This document shows, in pieces, positions 1 to 10,112 of a stretch of DNA of 64,000 nt. The notes under the pieces are model-generated. The model saw only the letters and a program-made list of their open reading frames with translations, was not told the origin of the DNA and did not search any database. Every line of letters begins with the position of its first letter. Within the stretch, counting starts at the first letter, position 1. The stretch comes from Anodontia alba (lineage: Eukaryota; Mollusca; Bivalvia; Lucinida; Lucinidae). The position numbers and the translations under genes are program-made. The stretch covers positions 12,822,620-12,886,619 of the forward strand of contig OZ024821.1 of assembly GCA_964016985.1 (NCBI GenBank). The letters are read 5' to 3'.

Positions 1-26
1 ACACACACCCACACACACACACACGC
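1..26. repeat. (CA)n microsatellite
   Basis: The window opens with an almost pure CA dinucleotide run. It is cut by the window edge, so its full length is unknown. Confidence 0.9.
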
Positions 27-559
27 GTCAAAGAAACGTGAATCGTCAGCTAAAATAATATAAACGTCGTCTGCTGCAGTGGTGATTGGCACTTTAAAGG
101 GCAAAATGTCTTTAAAGATCGGTATCTTCATCTACTGGTGCATGGCCTTTTCCTTGATATAAAGTGCTTTTTTTTGTACTTATATTCGGTCCTTTCACAC
201 ACTCTCTTTATTATTTTAAGTATTCGCATCAATATATTCACTGCTAATGTCATTAGGTGCGGTAGATAAAACTTTATGATTGATGCAAATTCTATCTATT
301 ATGATGAGATCTTTCGGATGCATTCATGACTTACCTCTGAAGGGATTTTACCTTTGCTGTTCAGGTATTAAATATTCTAAATAGTCACGAATTCCAGTAC
401 CTATCAGTTCCATGACCAAGTACCCCGAATCCGCTATCACTTTGCATTGCGTTCAGAATTGCAATAGATCTATAGCGAATGTCATGTCCTGTATCCCTGT
501 GCCTAATGACGAGCGCAGGATGATATGAATCTGCGCATGCGCAAAATACCATACGCGCC

Positions 560-700
560 TTTACTCTCCATTCATACATTCTATAGTATCCAATGATTCT
601 ATTAGCGGACTAGGAAGGCCCGATCAGACAGCGTAGGCTGATCTGGGTCTTCGCTGTCCGCATATACCCGAAGACGCGTTTTCGCATGACACGGCCCAAA
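560..700. repeat. Dispersed repeat copy with a GATCAG core
   Basis: The stretch contains TATCCAATGATTCT, then AGCGGAC, AAGGCCCGATCAGAC and CTGATCTGGGTCTTCGCTGT. The same order of words recurs at about 32765-32850 and 44480-44530, so this is an interspersed repeat. Small minus-strand ORFs over it have no recognisable domain and are taken as chance. The rest of 27-850 shows nothing recognisable. Confidence 0.5.
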
Positions 701-869
701 TAATAAGGGTACTCTAAATTATAAGTGGAACAACAAAGAAAAATGTCAACGCTGTGAAGGAATAGAGACTCGACTATAAACTGAATTTCAAAACCTATAA
801 ACTGAATTTCAAAACCTAGGGTGAAGATCTGGTGCCAGCAAAACAACTTAAACCTCCCGGTAGTTTTTA

Positions 870-1322
870 CTACTGACCGTAATAAGGCAGTGACTCATGT
901 TGGTTGACCGTAGCTGCTTGCGGTGCGGCTTTTTCATGTTTTCCCCAGTAGTTTCCTGACGACCGTCCCAAGGCGATTCCTTTGTTGCAGTTGTTCTTTG
1001 TTTGTGTCTCTGTGGTTTCATATGTGGCGTTTGTTTTGTTGTTATGTTTTCCTCCTCTCTCCTTCTTTTGGTGCCTCTGGATGTCTGTGTTTCGTGATTG
1101 TAGCATTTCCTCGGTATCTTCACTCATATTTATTTTTCCTATTCGTTGTCTTATTGTTGTGTTTAGTAGATCCTTTCTAACATTATGATCTGGGCCCAGT
1201 GTCTCTGTGGTTTCATATATGGCGTTTGTTTTGTTGTTATGTTTTCCTCCTCTCTCCTTCTTTTGGTGCCTCTGGATGTCTGTGTTTCGTGACTGTAGCA
1301 TTTCCTCGGTATCTTCACTCAT
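870..1322 (-). CDS. Uncharacterised 150-aa reading frame with an in-frame 65-aa duplication
   Basis: I do not recognise this protein. It is strongly basic and polar (many K, R, N, T, Q). A 65-residue block beginning MSEDTEEMLQ occurs twice because the DNA carries a 195-bp tandem duplication, which is a multiple of three and keeps the frame. No signal peptide, membrane segment or catalytic motif is visible, and no splice sites or promoter could be assigned. A second frame over the same DNA is also open, so the openness may come from T-rich composition of the + strand. It could be a fragment of a transposon protein or no gene at all. Confidence 0.2.
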   Translation of the reverse strand: MSEDTEEMLQSRNTDIQRHQKKERGGKHNNKTNAIYETTETLGPDHNVRKDLLNTTIRQRIGKINMSEDTEEMLQSRNTDIQRHQKKERGGKHNNKTNATYETTETQTKNNCNKGIALGRSSGNYWGKHEKAAPQAATVNQHESLPYYGQ

Positions 1323-1385
1323 ATTTATTTTTCCTATTCGTTGTTGTGTTTAGTAGAACCTTTCTAACATTATGATCTGGGCCCA
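1002..1385. repeat. 195-bp tandem duplication
   Basis: Two nearly identical copies lie head to tail (about 1002-1196 and 1197-1385), differing by a few substitutions and a small deletion in the second. Each copy ends with CTGGGCCCAG. In the second this runs on into TTGTTCAAAGC, the terminus of the foldback family seen whole at 20013-20269. Confidence 0.85.
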
Positions 1386-1440
1386 GTTGTTCAAAGCATC
1401 GTTAGCTTAACGAGCTCATTAGTGGTCAAATTAAAAAAAA
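1377..1440 (+). mobile_element. Solo end of a GGGCCCAGTTGTTCAAAG foldback element
   Basis: GGGCCCAGTTGTTCAAAGC followed by TCGTTAGCTTAACGAGCTC matches one arm of the elements at 20013-20269, 33097-33342 and 34556-34799. The other arm is missing. It is followed by a degraded hairpin with TTTCTGCTCAAAA and TTTTGAGCAGAAATAAG (1485-1540), resembling the family at 7494-7775, then a C-rich tract to about 1590. Confidence 0.6.
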
Positions 1441-1844
1441 AATGAAAATTTTCAGATAAAAAATTCTGATAAGTTTCATATTTCTGCTCAAAATATAGAT
1501 TTAACGAGTGCCCACAATGTTTTGAGCAGAAATAAGAAAAATAATGTATACACCCCCTCCTCCCCTTCCCCCCCCCCCCTCCCCCACCCACACGCTTCTT
1601 ATTCTCAGTTTAGTTTGGTCTCCAGTCAACATTTCCCCCTAAATGATTGAAATACAGATCATTAAACGTTAACAATCTACATCTACAAACATATACCCGT
1701 TAGCAGTATTTCCAGGAATAGCCTCTATATTTTTTTTCTAAATGGACAACTGTTTTAGCTAATGCCCACATATTGAAATTTCCTCGCATTTAGGGATGTA
1801 TATTATGAGGTGCCGTTTTACTATAAAATCCCCTATTTTTGATA

Positions 1845-2010
1845 TCACTAAATCGATTTTGTAATATAAAAAATATCGATTTTGTGATATCACTAATTAT
1901 TATATATCACTAATTATATTAAGTAAGACTAAATTTGTGATATCACAAAATCGATTTAGTGATATCACATAATAAAATTTGTGATATCACAATCTTTTGT
2001 GATATCACGA
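1845..2010. repeat. Left subterminal palindrome array (GATATCAC words)
   Basis: Repeated GTGATATCAC, TTTAGTGATATCAC and TTTTGTGATATCAC words, separated by ATCGATT or AATTATA spacers. The units are self-complementary, so the whole array can fold. The same words occur at the other end of the element. Confidence 0.85.
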
Positions 2011-2088
2011 TGTCACGTGATCGGACGAGCGTTGGGCACGGTGACGATGGACTAGACGCAATCACAAGCAATCAGAGGATAAACACAA

Positions 2089-2318
2089 CACTTTGTAAAA
2101 TAAAAACAAGCATGTATTTAAAAAGTTGAAAAAAAAAAATTATAATTAAAAGTTCAAATTTCCATGTTCCAATTTCTATATTCCGAAGCTTCCATAATCC
2201 ATCACTTTGTAAAATAAAAACAAGCATGTATTTAAAAAGTTAAAAAACAAACAAACTATAATTAAAAGTTCAAATTTCCATGTTACAATTTCTATATTCC
2301 GAAGCTTCCATAATCCAT
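2089..2318. repeat. 114-bp tandem duplication
   Basis: Two copies start with CACTTTGTAAAATAAAAAC at 2089 and 2203 and end near CTTCCATAATCCAT. They are nearly identical and AT-rich. The DNA from 2319 to 3670 has no recognisable gene. It holds a TACGGA hexamer stretch (about 2545-2582), a diverged duplication around CATAACGCCTAAC (3187-3295) and several CTGATCAGGGTCTA words (3365-3530). Confidence 0.85.
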
Positions 2319-3679
2319 AGGTACTGTTAAACTTCATAATCTGAAACTATTTAATTATATTTCCATAATTAAATATAATATAAATTTGAATTAATTACAT
2401 AACTTGAAACTTGTCCACGGATGTATCCTCCATGATATTTCCGGTTATCACTAACACTTGTACCCATAGAACTTTGAACAAAGCTTGCCGGAAAACATTT
2501 GATGGACAATCATAGTGACGATAATAGTGGTGAAACAGATACATGATACGGATATGGATACGGATACAGATACGGATACGGGACCTGAAAATAAGTATCA
2601 TGTCCTAGAACTCTCGATATCAAACATGACAAGATATTTCCTTATCAATTTCCACTAGATATACAGTGTGTACGCCAAATGTTATAAATGCGACAAGTCC
2701 GTTGCAATTGATTATTATATAGCAAAATCAGATCCTAAAACCACATAGACGCTGTTAATGACATATAATATTGTAAAAACAAAATTTAACACAGGCAGAC
2801 ACACAGTCAGAATATATCTGACATCTGTATTAATCGGAGGAATGGCATCTCGACGATTACACATTCTTACAGGAAGAACCCATGCGCCTTCCACTGTAAG
2901 AATCCCTTTAGAACGCTAAAGGCTAAAATAAATTATAACTGCCATTATACCACAATGATTACACGATCACACATCGTCCCCACGTAATCATTGGGTACAA
3001 TATCAACATGCCATCGTCATAGCCTCAAACATGACTCCTCGCTGCTTGAGCCATTTCACCGTAAAATATTCTAGTAAACAGACTTGTGATTAAAATAAAA
3101 AGGACCTCTGTATATGTATTCAAGGTGAATATAGTCTTTGTCATTTGTGTAAATCGCGCTAACTAATGAATGTGTATGCAGTCAACATAACGCCTAACGG
3201 TAGCGTACTTTTACGCGTATATGTACGGTGTGTGTGGTTAACATAACAACATAACGCCTAACTGTGTCTTACATTTAAGCGTATATGTCTGGTATGTACA
3301 TGTCAGATGAGAATATGTAATATCCATTTATCTTATTCAAATAAAAATATTAATGATTGCATTCTGATCAGGGTCTACAGAACCTATCAGACTCACCAGA
3401 CTGATCAGGATCCATAGAAACGATCAAACTTAACCTCCCTATTCGGTTTATAGTTTACACACCCGACACGGCTTATTCGTCTGATCAGGGTCTACACATA
3501 TAACCAAAGTATACACATCTGATCAGGGTCTATCTACTTATCATGCCGGGTTTGTAAGTACGAATGATACATAAAATCGCAACGTAGTAAAGCAATAAAT
3601 TTACCTACTCGAATTTTAGCTGCGGTAAAGACGAGCAAGAATATTGCAAGAATAAAATTAAAATAAATTATTGACTTAC

Positions 3680-3799
3680 CATGGTCAGATTCCCCAGATA
3701 CAACACAACATGAAGATTAGTAAAAGGAAGACAAGGATCAGTCTTCGATGAAATGAATTTGTAGTGTGTATCGTTCTATTCCACCAGGGAACTTTTATA
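3680..3799 (-). promoter_or_regulatory. Candidate minus-strand TATA promoter, leader and splice donor
   Basis: On the minus strand a TATAAAAG box (3799-3792) is followed about 110 bp downstream by ACCATG, and the very next bases are GTAAGT (3679-3674), a consensus splice donor. This spacing resembles a short first exon ending at its start codon. An upstream ATG gives only an eight-codon frame ending in TGA. No downstream exon could be assigned. The whole feature lies inside the 1805-5137 element. Confidence 0.3.
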
Positions 3800-4379
3800 G
3801 TAATGTGGCACGTTTTGAAACATTGTGTCCACAAGTAATCCGTGAAATTCAAGATCTAAAAATAATATTCACAAGAATACCGTGATAGTCAAGATTTAAA
3901 ATAACCTGTTCGATTGTCCGAACGGTGCAAAGTTTCATACAGCAACTGCTAAAACTATGAAGCAAAAAACATTTTTCTCTCGGAACGCTACAAAACTGCA
4001 AAATTACGACAGAAAATTGTCTCCCCTTTCAAAAGATAGCTTTGAGACGAAAATCAATCCCAGAACAGTGAAGATATTGATCACCAAACCTAGGTTCACT
4101 CGGAATATATAGTGTTCTGGTAACCGCTCAAGTATATAGACGTGAATAATCAAATACACCCTCAGCATAACTATCTCGTGATTACCGTAATACCGTAACC
4201 TGAAAGCTGAAGTGTACCTACTTGCTTAAAAAGTAAAACTGTCATCATAATCAGCGCTCCAGTTACAAATGCATTAATCTAACCTGGTTAATAAAAATTG
4301 ATACAAACTTCTTTTTATACTATGTACATGTAAAATATATTCAAGATAAAACAGGGACGTGACACACGAAAAGGGCATG

Positions 4380-4612
4380 ATTTATTGATATCACTAATTC
4401 TATTTAGTGACATCACTAATTCTATTTAGTGATACCACTAAATCGATTTTGTGGTATCAATAATTCTATTGAGTGATATCGCAAATTAATTTCTATTTAG
4501 TGATATCACAAAATCTTTTTTGTGATAACTATAATTCGATTTTGTGATATCGCTAAACAGGAGTGAATTTGTGATATCACTAAATTGATTTTGTGATATC
4601 ACAAATTCATAT
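4380..4612. repeat. Right subterminal palindrome array, inner part
   Basis: Reiterated TTTAGTGATATCACTAATTC and TTTTGTGATATCAC words, the same vocabulary as at 1845-2010. Together with 4915-5110 it forms the right-hand counterpart of the left array. Confidence 0.8.
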
Positions 4613-4654
4613 TTTCCCTTTGAACTTTTGGAATAATTTGGGCTTCCGAAATGA

Positions 4655-4864
4655 TCACTGCGCATGATCCCCTATGTGTCGAGTATTGTCTTGGTCAATA
4701 TGGAGAATTTGTAGATCCCTCAGACACTGACGGAGTTCTAGTAAAATCCCGCTGTCGTCTATATCATCAGCCTCAAAACATCGTGTGCCATTCAAAATAG
4801 CCTGCTGAATGTTTGCTAAAATATCACTTTGACGTTGGTCTGTAGCACCTTCTCTGTCAGCCAT
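4655..4864 (-). CDS. Unrecognised 69-aa ORF inside the TIR-bounded element
   Basis: I do not recognise this protein. It starts MADREGATDQRQSDILANIQ, has an acidic middle (EADDIDDSG) and a leucine-rich stretch (LLELRQCLRDLQIL). The composition looks protein-like rather than random, and the start has A at -3 and G at +4. It lies between the two right-hand palindrome arrays. It may be an exon or remnant of the element's own gene, but no good splice donor follows and no domain is visible. Confidence 0.3.
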   Translation of the reverse strand: MADREGATDQRQSDILANIQQAILNGTRCFEADDIDDSGILLELRQCLRDLQILHIDQDNTRHIGDHAQ

Positions 4865-4914
4865 TACTAAGGGGCAACAATTAGGGAGTAACCATTGTAT
4901 TGTTTGCGAATATA

Positions 4915-5110
4915 ATATATTTAGTGATAATTCATATCACTAATTCGATTTAGTGATATCACTAATTCGTTCATATTTAGTGATAATCACTTACTCGATT
5001 TTGATATCACTAATTCGATTTAGTGATATAACAAATTCTTCTCTATTTAGTCATATCACTAGATAGAATTAGTGATATCACTAATTCGATTTAGTGATAT
5101 CACAAAATAG
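4915..5110. repeat. Right subterminal palindrome array, outer part
   Basis: Repeats of ATATCACTAATTCGATTTAG up to the right terminal inverted repeat. The same core words are present as in the two other arrays. Confidence 0.8.
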
Positions 5111-5254
5111 GGGATTTATAGTAAAACGGCACCTCATTGTATATGAGTATTTCCCAAGTAGCACATCACACAGATCTGTGTGATGAGCTCTTTGTATTTC
5201 CATATTACTAGTAATACAGTATTAGCACCCTTAACATCCATTCAAACAATGCCA

Positions 5255-5382
5255 ATGTTATGTTATGTTATGTTACGTTACGTTACGTCATGTCACGTGA
5301 CGATACGTTACGTTGTGTGATGTTACGTTACGTTACGTTACATTACGTTACGTTATGTTATGTTATGTTATGTTATGTTATA
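5255..5382. repeat. TTACG/TTATG pentamer array
   Basis: About 25 tandem pentamers. Both edges are TTATG, while the middle is mostly TTACG with a few TCATG, TCACG and TGATG variants. The two main units differ only by C versus T at a CpG. Confidence 0.9.
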
Positions 5383-5931
5383 CAACTGACGCTCAACAGT
5401 CTTTAAATCTGGTAAAGACCTACACTTAATTGCATTGTTGTACAAGCATATTGCCATCTTTCCATCCATCAGCACCTTTTGAAATCTGAACTTGGCTAAA
5501 AGCGCTTTGTCGTTTCGGCCCTAGGTCAATAATTGGTTGAGCTTTCGGCTAAATTTTTAAACCGCCGATATGATTCTTTTATGAATGCATAGGACAGGAG
5601 GGTGCATGAGGACTTGGTAAGGTTGCGTCTGCGTATGGGAAACATTAGCGCACGAAAAATACCTTGTTGCAGTTTATGATAAGCACAGAACAACACGTGG
5701 CTTGCAGCAGGGAAATAATAGCACCTGATCGCCTGATAAAAAGATTACCTTGCTGCAGTTTATGATTAGAATAGAACAATGTATGGCTTGCAGCAGGGAA
5801 ATATAAGCACACGATAAAAGGTTACCTTGCTGTAGTACATGATTAGAATACAACAACGTATGGCTTGCAGCAGGGACATATTAGCACACGATAAAATATT
5901 ACCTTGATACAGTAAATGATTGAGGCCCTCC

Positions 5932-6132
5932 CGAGGAAACCTGTTTTGCTCCCCTGAAATATTTCAGCAGTTTCCCTTGTTCCCCAAAATCAAAATCTTA
6001 ATTTTCTATGTTCCCTGCTCCCCTAAATTACATTTGTTCCCCTATTCCCTTCATTTTTAGACTTGTATTCCCCTGTTCCCCTGAAATAAATGTCATTATT
6101 CCCCTGTTCCCCATAACCCCTGGGAGGGCCTC
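5932..6132. mobile_element. 201-bp foldback insertion in the satellite
   Basis: Ends are GAGGCCCTCCCGAGG and CCTGGGAGGGCCTC, an inverted pair. ATGATT lies immediately on both sides (5926-5931 and 6133-6138) and belongs to the satellite unit, so it is the target-site duplication. The interior repeats TTCCCCTGTTCCCC words. No coding capacity. Confidence 0.75.
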
Positions 6133-7493
6133 ATGATTAGCATCCAACAACGAATGGATTGCGGCAGGGAAATATTAGCACACGATAAATGATTGATGTA
6201 TTTTATGATTAGCCCACAACAACGTATAGTTATCAACGTATCAACGTAATAATATTAGCCCACGATAAAAGCTTACCTTGCAACAGTATATGATTAGCAT
6301 ACAACAACATATGGCTTGCGGCAGGGAAATATTTGCACAGAATAAAAGATTAGCTTGCTGCAGTTTATGATTAGCAGACAACGTATGGCTTGCAGCAGAG
6401 TAGTATTAGCACACGATAACAGATTAACTTGCTACAGTATATACATTGTAATGTATAACAGCATACAACGTATGGTTTCCAGCTTGGGAAATATTAGCAC
6501 ACGATAAAAGATTACCTAGCTGCAATATATGCAGTATACGACTGGCATATGACAACGTATGGCTATCAGCAGAGAAATATTAACACATGATAAAAGATAA
6601 CCTTCTTGCAGTTTATGATTAGCATACCAACTTAATATTAGCATACAATCAAATATTACCATTCTGTGGTATAGGATTAGCTTACAACAACATATGCCTA
6701 TCAGAAGGATAATATTAGCACACGATAAAAGATTACGGTGTTGCAGTTTATGATTAGCATACAAAAACGTATGGCTATCAACAGGGAAATATTTGCACAG
6801 AATAAAAGATTAGCTTGCTGCAGTTTATGAGTAGCAGACAACGTATGACTTGCAGCAGAGTAATAATAGCACTACGCTCAATTATCAGCGCTTAAACTTT
6901 CCACTCCGTTTCAATTACGTTTGTCCACGAAAGAATTGAGTTAGCAAATCTCTGTGCAAGAGAGTATAATAGCACACGATAACAGATTAACTTGCTACAG
7001 TATATAATGTATAATAGCGTGCAACATATGGTTTCCAGCTTGGGAAATATTAGCACATCATAAAAGATTACCTTGCTGCGACAACGTATGGCTATCAGCA
7101 GAGAAATATTAGCACACGATAAAAGATAACCTTCTTGCAGTTTATGATTAGCACCTTAATATTAGCATACGATCAAATATTACCCTTCTGTGGTATAGGA
7201 TTAGCTTACAACAACGTATGCCTATCAGATAATATTAGCACACGATAACAAATTACCATGCTGCAGTTTATGATTAGCATACAACAACATATAACTCTCA
7301 GCAGGAAAATATTAGCACACGATAAAAGATTACCGTGTTTCAGTTTATGATTAGCAGACAACAACGTATGGCTTGCAGCAGGGAAATATTAGCACATGAT
7401 AAAAGATTACCTTGCTCCAGTTTATGATAAGCATACAACAACGTATGTATATCAGAAGGGAAATATTACACCTGATAAAATGTTACCTTCATT

Positions 7494-7775
7494 GCGAAAA
7501 CATACCTATATAATTTTGACCCGTTTAAACCCCACTTTTATATAGTAAAACTGGGGTTTACCGGGGTACATGTATACATTATTTTTCTAATTTCTGCTCA
7601 AAAACATAGACTGTGGTACTCGTTAGAACCGCCTCGCCGAGGCGGTTCTAACGAGTACCCACAATCTATGTTTTGAGCAGAAATATGAAAAATATCAGAT
7701 TTTTTTATCTGAAACTTTTCATTTTTGGGTTTTAGAATGTTCAATATATTTGGATAGGCATGTTTTCGTAATGTG
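7494..7775. mobile_element. Foldback MITE with AACGAGTACCCACAATC hairpin, copy 1
   Basis: Outer ends GCGAAAACATACCTAT and ATAGGCATGTTTTCGTAA are inverted. The centre is a near-perfect hairpin around GTTAGAACCGCCTCGCCGAG. A second copy of the same size and order is at 21752-22040 in DHX9 intron 1. It is inserted in the 77-bp satellite. Confidence 0.8.
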
Positions 7776-8287
7776 CTGCAATTTATGATAAGCATACAAC
7801 AAAATATGGTTTGCAACCGGGAAATATTAAGAGATTGTGTTGCTGCCGTTTATGATAAACATACAACAATGTATGACTTGCAGCAGGGACATTTTAGCAC
7901 ATGATAAAAGATTACCGTACTGCAGTACACGATAAGCAAACAACAACGTACGGCTTGCAGTTTGGAAATATTAACGCACGATAAAAGATTATTATGCTGC
8001 AGTACATGAACTTACAAAGAACAACGTACGGCTTGCAGCAGTGAAATATTAGCACACGATAAAAGATAACCATGCTGCAATTTACGACAAGCATACAAAA
8101 ACGTTCCAAACTTTTTTTTTTTTTTTTTTTTTTTTTTCCAGTTTTCTAGTCCGCATATGTTTAAATATTAAAGTTGATATTTATTATTTGTACTACATCC
8201 TTGAATATTTTAAAGTATGGTTGTTAAGATTTTTTATTAAACCAATTTAACCGTTATTATTGTGTTATTTTAGCAAACTTCTTAGTT

Positions 8288-10112
8288 TGGTATTATGCAC
8301 CCCCGCCCCCTACCAAAGTTGTGGGGGCGGGGGTGAGGGTGCATTTGGGACAGATCCCGTTGGCGTCGGCGTCGGCGTCGGCGTAAAACTTCTTGTCCGC
8401 TCTGTAACTTGAATACCCTCTGGAATATTTTGATGATACTTGGTAGAAATGTAGAACAGGACCAGACGATGTGTCGCGTACAAGAATGACAACTCTGTCT
8501 TTCTTACTTTTGGAGTTATCACCTTTTGTTTTATTTGAAAAAGATTTCGTGTCCGCTTTGTTACTCGAATACCCTTTGGAATATTTGGATGGTACTTGAT
8601 AGAAATGTAGAACAGGACCAGACGACATGTCGCGTATAAGAATGACAACTCTGTCTTTCTTACTTTTGGTGTTATCTCCCTTTGTTATATTTGACAGTTG
8701 TAAGTCAAAGACCCTTTGGAATATTTTTATGATACTTGGTAGAGATGTAGAACAGGACCAGACGACATGTCGCGTACAAGAATGACAACTCTGCCTTTCT
8801 CACTTTTGGCGTTATCTCCCTTTGTTATGTCTCTCAGTGATTGTCCATTGATTTCGTGTCCGCTCTGTACGTCAAAGACCCTAAGGAATATTTTTATGAT
8901 ACTTGATAGAAATGTAGAACAGGACCAGATGACGTGTCGCGCACAAGAATGACAATTCTGCCTTTCTCACTTTTGCCGTTATCTCCATTTGTTATATTTG
9001 ACAGCGATAATCCATTGATTTCGTGTCCCCACTGTAAGTTAATGACCCTATGGAATATTTTTATGATAATTGATAGAAATGTAGAACAGAACCAGATGAT
9101 GTGTCGCGTATAAGAATGACAACTCTGCCTTTTTTACTTTTGGCGTTATCTCCCTATGTTATGTCTAACAGTGATTATCCATGGATTTCGTGTCGGCTCT
9201 ATAAGTCAAAGACCCTTTGGAATATTTTTATGATACTTGGTAGAAATGTAGAACAGGACCAGATGACGTGTCACATACAAGAATGACAACTCTGGCTTTC
9301 TTACTTTTAGAGTTATCTCCCTGTGTTTTGTTTAAAATAGATTTCTCGTCTGCTCTGTAACTGGAATACCCTATGGAATATTTCGATGGTACTTGGCAGA
9401 AAGGTAGAACAGGACCAGATGACGTGTCACGTACAAGAATGACAACTCTGCCTTTCTTACTTTCGGCGTTATCTGCCTTTGTCATATTTGACAGTGATAA
9501 TCCATTGATTTGGTGTCCGTTCTGTAAGTCAAAAACCCTTTGGAATATTTTATGATACTTAGTAGAAATGTAGAATAGGACCAGACGACGTGTCGCATAC
9601 AAGAATGACAACTGTGGCTTTCTTTGTTTTGGAGTTGTCTCCCTTTGTTTTGTTTGAAATAGATTTCTCATCTGCTCTGTAACTGGAATACCCTTCAGAA
9701 TATTTTGATGGTACCTTGCAGAACTGTAGAATAGGACAAGACGACGTGTTCCTTACAAGAACGACAACTCTGTCTTCTTTACTTTTGCTGCTTTTATTAT
9801 ATTTGACACTGATTATGCATTGATTTAGTGTCTGCTTTGGAAGTTGAAAACTCTTTGGAATATTTTGATTATACTTGGTAGTAATAAAGAACAGGACCAG
9901 ACGACATGTCACATACAAGAATGATAACCGGCTTTTTTTACTTTTGGAATTATCTCCCCTTCTTGTGTTTGAATTTGGTATCTTATCTCTGCTCTGTAAC
10001 ACGATTACCCTACGGAATATTTTGATGATGCTTGGTACAAATGTAGAACAGGACGAGATGACGTGTTGCGTTCAAGAATGACAACTGTGACGGATCGGGG
10101 TGGGGGCGCATT
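8288..10112. repeat. ~160-bp satellite array, about 11 units
   Basis: The landmark GGAATATTTT recurs near 8422, 8577, 8717, 8884, 9051, 9218, 9376, 9542, 9697, 9856 and 10015, a spacing of 140-167 bp. Each unit carries GTAGAACAGGACCAGA and AAGAATGACAACTCTG. Flanks are GC-rich (CCCCGCCCCCTACC hairpin at 8297-8345, a GGCGTC run at 8361-8383, GGGTGGGGGCGC near 10100). The layout resembles the tandem core of pearl-type elements described in oysters. Overlapping 60-147 aa ORFs on both strands merely restate the unit. Confidence 0.8.

Larger units (their letters stand above)
1805..5137. mobile_element. 3.3-kb element bounded by terminal inverted repeats
   Basis: The left end reads ATGAGGTGCCGTTTTACTAT (from 1805) and the right end is its reverse complement (ending 5137). 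The match extends about 33 bp with one indel. Flanking 8-mers TGTATATT (1797-1804) and TGTATATG (5138-5145) match at 7 of 8 positions, consistent with a target-site duplication. Arrays of GTGATATCAC-type palindromes lie just inside both ends. No transposase domain is recognisable, so it looks non-autonomous or strongly decayed. A 7-8 bp duplication would suit a hAT or P-like mechanism, but the ends do not clearly match either family. Confidence 0.65.
5655..8110. repeat. ~77-bp satellite array
   Basis: Head-to-tail units with the consensus words TTACCTTGCTGCAGTTTATG, ATTAGCATACAACAACGTAT, GGCTTGCAGCAGGGAAATAT and TAGCACACGATAAAAGA. Roughly 25-30 units are present with variable deletions. The array is interrupted by two foldback insertions (5932-6132 and 7494-7775) and by unrelated sequence near 6880-6960. 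Small ORFs on the minus strand only restate the unit and are not genes. Confidence 0.85.

Noticed and set aside
9228..10002. Minus-strand ORFs of up to 147 codons as genes
   Set aside because: They lie wholly inside the ~160-bp satellite and restate the same unit in several frames. No domain, start context or splice structure supports them.
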